A stretch of DNA of 50,295 nucleotides. It comes from Irineochytrium annulatum. Lineage: Eukaryota; Chytridiomycota; Chytridiomycetes; Chytridiales; Chytridiaceae. Below the pieces are notes generated by a model that worked only from the letters and a program-made list of their open reading frames with translations, searched no databases and had not been told where the DNA came from. A program made the translations under genes and the position numbers. This document shows positions 45,651 to 50,295 of the stretch, piece after piece (position 1 is the first letter of the stretch; the number at the start of each line of letters is the position of its first letter). Location: the NCBI GenBank assembly GCA_027600665.1, contig JADGJL010000061.1:1-50295 (forward strand), written 5' to 3'.

Positions 45651-45882
45651 TTAGCTCTTCTAATATCCACCTTAAATCAGAAAAAGTTTTACGAACCAGT
45701 CCCAACAGCAGGGCTGCCGCCACAAACAGACCCCCGTGGAACAGCACCTTGCCGTTCCCAGAGTTCTTCAGTTCGCTGGAGTGAAATGTATGTTAGTTGA
45801 TAATGCCCTCCATCGCGGTGTTGGGTTGGGTTCCTTACATCATCACGGTGTCCTTGAGCGTCGGCCGGTCGAGTTTTGCCAT
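45651..45882 (-). CDS. possible tiny single-pass membrane protein (Tom6-like?)
   Basis: Exon 1 (45882-45839) reads MAKLDRPTLKDTVM; a clean intron (GTAAGG..CTAAC..TCCAG) joins it to ELKNSGNGKVLFHGGLFVAA and ALLLGL, a single hydrophobic segment. Either the frame runs on (VRKTFSDLRW..., stop at 45580) or a second 37-base intron leads to a stop at 45651, giving 43 residues. Size and a C-terminal helix preceded by a charged part recall Tom5/Tom6 of the mitochondrial import pore, and LFVAAALLLG slightly resembles Tom6. Support is the good splice pattern and coding composition; the identity is a guess. Confidence 0.35.
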
Positions 45883-46681
45883 TTGATGAATGTCGGGTGG
45901 TTGACGTGAATGGAGTTTCGTGAATTTGACAGCGCGTTAGCAGGTTCGATGTTCCTACAATATTGAGTTATCGCCGGCCCGCGTCTAAGCCGCGCCGTCT
46001 TGTCACGAACGGAGTGCTCGATATTCACGCAAGGGCTTAGTTTCAATGGGGTGTAGAAAACGAGCTTGAGGGCAAGAATCACCGGGACCGTGGCCCTCCA
46101 AGCCTGGAGTTGGCGGAAGGATATGAGGACAGTCAGGGCTTTGAGGTGGGTAGACGTGCGTATGCGTGGCGTCGATGCCAAACGCAGGCTCGTATACCCC
46201 TTACGACCAGGCGCCTCACACTCTACTAACGGAAGGCGTCTGGTGTTTGACGCGCTTGCAGACCGCTGGCGGCGATAAGCGAACCAACCGACGATTCGAT
46301 CAACTAAAGCGCCTATAAAATGCATGGTGAGATCACCAAGCCCTGGACGACAAACTTGTAAATCTGAGTTGAGGGCAAGAAGATGGAGTTTTATTAATAC
46401 AATGTCTCATCATTTTCGGAACTGACTTGAGTTGAGGGCAAGAAAATACCCTCGACCCAGGGCCCGTCGCCTTCACATATGTATGGAGTGTGAAAATACG
46501 CAATCCCAGACACACGCAGACACATGTCCGGAAAGTACATATGCTAAGTCTTTCCCGTTAATAAAATCTCTCATAAACATTTTGTAAGGTGATGCGTACG
46601 TATTGGGAGTAACGCGCGGATTGTGTGTGGAAGGGCGAGTGGTCAAATATCGTCCGTCACCAATCTCCTTGCGGCTCGCCC
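45883..46681. other. intergenic region upstream of LtrA gene with short direct repeats
   Basis: About 800 bases with no recognised gene. It holds three copies of TTGAGGGCAAGAA (listed separately). The rest shows only short, overlapping frames. Confidence 0.45.
46066..46444 (+). repeat. three direct copies of TTGAGGGCAAGAA
   Basis: TTGAGGGCAAGAA occurs at 46066-46078, 46369-46381 and 46432-46444. The last two share a longer core, TGAGTTGAGGGCAAGAA (46365-46381, 46428-46444), 63 bases apart. Confidence 0.75.
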
Positions 46682-49091
46682 ATGGCCTCGAGGAAGGAAC
46701 AGCATGGCGCCGTGCCGCAGGAGCCCAATGCCTTGAAATCATCGCGATCGTCTGTATCGAGCAGCAGCAGCGGCTCCAGCGGCAGGAGCAGCAGCGGCAG
46801 CAGCCAAGGCCCCAGATCGGCTGCCAGATCGAGGCTGGCGGGCAAGCAGCCCACGCTGGAGATGCGGGATGCACTGCAGGGCGATGGGGCGGTCGAGGTG
46901 GTGGAGGACGTGGACGACGATGAGGATCAGGAGGACGCCGGGGACGGCGTGGACGAGGAGATTGCAAAAATCGGAAGGGGCACACTGCAGGAGAGCGAAG
47001 GCGTCGAATTCGTGAATGTGCCGGATAGCAGGTAACTGATTATGAGAGCATATTGGCCTCGTCGGGGAACCCTCTGTAACATTTGCAATGTAACAGGGAG
47101 CGATGGGAGCGGGACCATGGTGTCGGCCCTATTGACGAGGCGAGAGCTTCTCCCGATCATAGCCGTCAGTATATGAGTCTCACTTTCTGGGATGAGCTGC
47201 CGTCGCTGACGCACGTGTTGCCCCACACAGATCATTATTGGGCACAAATGGGCACGAACGGGATGTCCTGGGACGCCCTGGAGCACGCGCCCGCTGCCTC
47301 CATTCATTCCAGGGACGGGACAAAGGAGGGGGAGGAGGATACCGTCAAACCAAACGACTTGTCGACTCGGGTGGCGACGACGACACCGGACGGTTCGGCC
47401 GGTGATACCGCTACCTCGAAACACCACCACCACCACCACCACCACCATCACACGGCCGAGGCGAAGGATCTCGACAATCACTTCACCAACGAGGAGTTTG
47501 GGGAGGCAAAAATTAAGCTTTATGACAAGATGTGCGAGGACAGCACCGAGAAGCTTTTTTGCAGGGCGAGGCCACTTCAGTACTTCGTTGGAGACGTTTT
47601 GCATAGGGAGAAGACGCCGCGGAAGGTCAATTGGGGTAAGCAAAAACGCTTGTTGCCTCTTAATGAATCTTCAAAGACGAGCTGTTTCTGGATCTCATCT
47701 TCGTTGCCACCATCGCTCGGTGCGAATCCTTCCTGAAGGTCCCCGTCGTCACGTGGGACGAGCTCAACAAGTTCTGCCTCGTGTTTGCGCCCGTCTGGCA
47801 GCACTGGCTCTACACGCACAACCACTCAAACCGGTTCGCCGCTTACGACTTGTACCACAAAGTCTATACGTGGATCATGATGATCCTTAACGCGGGCATG
47901 GGTATCAATGCGCAGAACGCCGTACGTTTTCGTCCTTCTTGATGGTACCTTCGTCCTGCTCACCGCCTTGCGATTCGTAGTTTTCGGAGGGCGACCAAAA
48001 CACTGGGAATCTTTTCATCATCACCTTTCTCCTTGGCCGCCTCTTCTACATCCTCTCCCACAGCCGGATCTACTGGTCGGCGCCCGAGTTCTCTTTCGCC
48101 GTCTCTATCACTCTCGTCATCTCCCTCATCGGCACCGCGCCATACCTGGCCTCCGTCTTCCTTGCGGACGCCTATCGGCCCGCGCTATGGTGGTCCGGCT
48201 TTCTTGTGGAACTGGCTGCGCAGAACCTCCTGATCCTTGTCTTTCGGCATTACATCCCGAAGCGGTTCATGAAGTATCGGCTCGCGCTGAATATTGAGCA
48301 TCATAGCGAGAGGTTTGGGCTGTTGACGCTCATGGTACTGGGGGAGGTCGTCGTCGCCATTCTTTGGGATTCGAGCAGTCCGACCTTCTCTTGGAACTAC
48401 CTCGCGACCGTTTTGGGGCTGATGATGGCGATCAGCATGGAATGGATATACTACAATGTTGATGGGTCTAGACAGTACACCCATGCGTTGCGCCGGTCCG
48501 TCCCCTCGGCTGTGGTACGTTTGCTACACCTCCCTTCTTTTAGTGAGCTGACTTTTTACCAATGTACAGATGTGGCAGATGTTCCACTTCCCACTCCACG
48601 TCTCCGCCGTCGCTGCGGGAGCTTGCCTCTCCATGATCATCTCCCTATCCATTACGGAACCTTGGTCCCCACCCGACCCGGGTCTCCGCTGGGTCTTCGC
48701 GGGCGGCTTCTCGGTTTCGATGATCTTTATCGCCCTCATCGGCCTCACGCACAAGTCGCACGAGCAGCAGGCCCGATTCGCGACGAAGATGGCCAAGAAG
48801 GCCCGCATCGGCGGGAGGCTGCTCGTCGCGATGTGCCTGATGGTGCTAGCGGCCGCGGGGGGCAAGATTGGGGCGACGGGGTTGCTGATGATTGCGGCGG
48901 TGGTTATGGTGACGGAGACGGTGGTGGAGGAGTGGGGAAGGTTGAAGGTTGCGAGGCCACCGGAAGAGGGAAAGGGGAAGGGGAAGGAGATCAAGAGAGC
49001 TGCGGGTGATAAGGCGGTGGATTCGGAAGAGGCGAAGGCGGAGAGCAGCGATACATTGGCGCAGGCGCCAGCGGTGCCGGCTTCTACGTAA
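46682..49091 (+). CDS. LtrA-domain multi-pass membrane protein
   Basis: Five exons, roughly 720 residues. Start MASRKEQHGAVPQEPN. The long cytosolic-type N-terminal part is Ser-rich, then acidic (EDVDDDEDQEDAGDG), and contains a run of ten histidines (47422-47451) followed by TAEAKDLDNHFTNEE. The membrane part begins with the family signature KVNWDELFLDLIFVATIAR (in bacterial LtrA: ELFFDLVFV), then about ten hydrophobic segments including LFIITFLLGRLFYILSHSR, GFLVELAAQNLLILVF, RFGLLTLMVLGEVVVAILW with the conserved ERFGLLTLIVLGE motif, and MWQMFHFPLHVSAVAAGACLS. The C-terminus is Lys/Glu/Ala-rich. LtrA (low temperature requirement A) proteins are widespread in fungi and bacteria; their biochemical role is unknown. 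Family assignment is firm, function open. Confidence 0.88.
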
Positions 49092-49227
49092 AGGACTGTT
49101 CTATATTTGTGTTGATTTGCTTATTTCGCCTCAGCGCATTAAGTGGGTGCCAACGACATTTTCTTTTTCGACTGTTTACTGTATCGCCCATGTTTATTTC
49201 TTACGTGTATGCGCTAATTTCTACGTG
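49092..49227. other. convergent spacer LtrA gene / PH-like gene
   Basis: A 136-base AT-rich spacer holding both 3' ends. Nothing else is seen. Confidence 0.5.
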
Positions 49228-50295
49228 CTATAAATATACAACTGTCTGTATCAGATCCGTTGCTGATGCTTGCCTTCCCAGTCCAATGGCCTTAGTCTTT
49301 ATCGCCAAAAACTCCTCAAACCCCGTCATCCCATCCGCATCAGGTATATTTGCCCCTTCCCCATCGGACTCGCTGCTGTCCTCCGCAATAATCTCCTGCC
49401 TCTCCTCCCCCACATTTATCTTGGACCGGGGCACCGTCCCGAAGGGGTTGGAGCCTCCCTCGACGCGAATTTTCCCGGATGACGACCGATGATGAGAACC
49501 GGTACGCAATGTCCCCGCAATCGGCGTAAGGTTTTCGACCCAATTTTGCAACATCGCCGCATCCGCGACAGCGAACAAATACCGCTTCTTCGCCCACGAC
49601 CCCGGCTTCCGTTTTAGGGTCTCGACGGCAGCTAATGCGTCGGCCGTGGTCTCAGCGTCGTCCACCTTGACTGCAGAGCCCAACTCCTTGTCGGTGGCGG
49701 TGAGCTGGAACTTATACTTCATGAAGGCAGGCTCGACGAGGACACCGCGAGTTTGGATCCCGCGCACCGCTTTCAGGTTCCTGCCCATCCGCGAAAACAT
49801 CACAAGCTTCCGTCCAGGCGTATTGCCTTTGACCCTGAAAGTGATCTCGCTCGCGGTGCTGAAATCAAGTAGTGCCGGTTCCGCCGTAACGTCGCAGCCG
49901 TGAATAAGGACTCGCACATCGGGGACCGGATGTGGCAGCGACAGCGTGATTTGGGCCGACCACTCCCGCACCGTCATTTTCACCGGGAAGTCGAGCTTAT
50001 CAGCATCGTCCTCCGCGTCGTCCTTGCCATCAGCCTGCATGCTCATCTTCCACGCCAACACCGACGGCTTCACAGAGTCAGCGTCCGCCATCTCCAGCTT
50101 CTCCGCCACGATCCCGGCATAAACATTCCGCAGCATCGCGATAAGCCCTGGGTCCGACTCATCCAGCGGCCGCCCAATGACCGACGCCGGCCTGTCCGCC
50201 CCGCCGTTCGGATTCTCAACATCCATCCTGACTGACCATAGAAACGTGTCCACGAACGTCGCCTCATCCATGTGCGCACCCACCCCACCCGTTGG
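49228..50295 (-). CDS. C-terminal part of a PH-like-domain protein, cut by the window edge
   Basis: One open exon of at least 355 codons runs off the right edge, so the N-terminus is missing. It begins within the frame at HMDEATFVDTFLWSVRMD, which recalls the start of a RasGEF N-terminal (REM) region or the tail of a Sec7 domain, then LRNVYAGIVAEKLE. A beta-rich part follows (REWSAQITLSLPHPVPDVRVL, ITFRVKGNTPGRKLVMFSRMG), then VEPAFMKYKFQLTATDKE and KKRYLFAVADAAMLQNWVENL, where the last tryptophan in a helix looks like the end of a PH domain. The tail is Ser/Glu-rich, ending FLAIKTKAIGLGRQ and TDLIQTVVYL. A fungal Arf-GEF or Ras-GEF is possible; I do not assign a name. Confidence 0.6.
   Translation of the reverse strand, partial: PTGGVGAHMDEATFVDTFLWSVRMDVENPNGGADRPASVIGRPLDESDPGLIAMLRNVYAGIVAEKLEMADADSVKPSVLAWKMSMQADGKDDAEDDADKLDFPVKMTVREWSAQITLSLPHPVPDVRVLIHGCDVTAEPALLDFSTASEITFRVKGNTPGRKLVMFSRMGRNLKAVRGIQTRGVLVEPAFMKYKFQLTATDKELGSAVKVDDAETTADALAAVETLKRKPGSWAKKRYLFAVADAAMLQNWVENLTPIAGTLRTGSHHRSSSGKIRVEGGSNPFGTVPRSKINVGEERQEIIAEDSSESDGEGANIPDADGMTGFEEFLAIKTKAIGLGRQASATDLIQTVVYL

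Overview
The window is nuclear DNA from a eukaryote, most likely an early-diverging flagellated (zoosporic, chytrid-like) fungus. Reasons: genes are intron-rich, most introns are short (about 35-60 bases) with GT..AG ends and a branch-like CTAAC/CTGAC near the acceptor; genes are packed on both strands with 55-260 bases between neighbours; the gene set mixes fungal-style genes (class V myosin with DIL tail, short THOC5, LtrA-domain membrane protein, SND2/TMEM208) with genes that exist only to build motile cilia (ODA docking complex DC2, FAM161, LRRC49). The genus cannot be named from the sequence. Symbols are orthologue names inferred by eye from remembered family sequences; no search was run. 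Spans run from start to stop codon and include introns.

Layout. 0.3-2.5 kb: LRRC49 (+). 2.7-4.1 kb: GAPDH (-). 4.3-8.8 kb: a long coiled-coil protein resembling GRIPAP1/CCDC186 (-), head-to-head with RPL26 (8.9-9.5 kb, +). 9.6-10.2 kb: TMEM208/SND2 (-), head-to-head with the dynein intermediate chain (10.3-12.6 kb, +). 12.6-14.7 kb: gene-poor stretch with degenerate repeats and open minus-strand fragments. 14.7-16.3 kb: CSTF2 (+). 16.5-18.9 kb: FAM161 (-), head-to-head with eIF2B delta (19.0-20.8 kb, +). 20.9-22.4 kb: proteasome lid RPN7 (-), whose start codon overlaps that of THOC5 (22.4-23.3 kb, +). 23.5-25.3 kb: ALG10 (-). 26.0-27.3 kb: CBS-domain protein with a predicted N-myristoylation signal (+). 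27.8-30.2 kb: ODA-DC2 (-). 31.1-36.6 kb: class V myosin (+). 37.1-38.5 kb: five-finger CCCH protein (-). 38.7-40.4 kb: type I DnaJ with CaaX box (-). 41.1-42.6 kb: S-adenosylmethionine synthetase (+). 42.8-43.3 kb: an unassigned ORF with a PIP-box-like motif (+). 43.6-45.4 kb: ALG6 (+). 45.7-45.9 kb: a possible tiny membrane protein (-). 46.7-49.1 kb: LtrA-domain protein (+). 49.2 kb to the right edge: the C-terminal part of a PH-like protein (-).

There is no operon logic, but themes recur: flagellum and microtubule work (LRRC49, dynein IC, FAM161, ODA-DC2), mRNA 3'-end formation and export (CSTF2, CCCH protein, THOC5), ER glycosylation and targeting (ALG6, ALG10, TMEM208), and housekeeping (GAPDH, RPL26, eIF2B delta, RPN7, SAM synthetase, DnaJ). 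I did not find a clearly novel multi-gene system. The most interesting leads are: an intron placed exactly between the last codon and the stop codon of the DnaJ gene, so that intron retention would hide its farnesylation signal; overlapping antisense start codons of RPN7 and THOC5; a repeated UGAAGAU element directly after the CCCH-protein stop codon; the myristoylation-CBS combination; and a short unassigned protein with a PIP-box-like motif.
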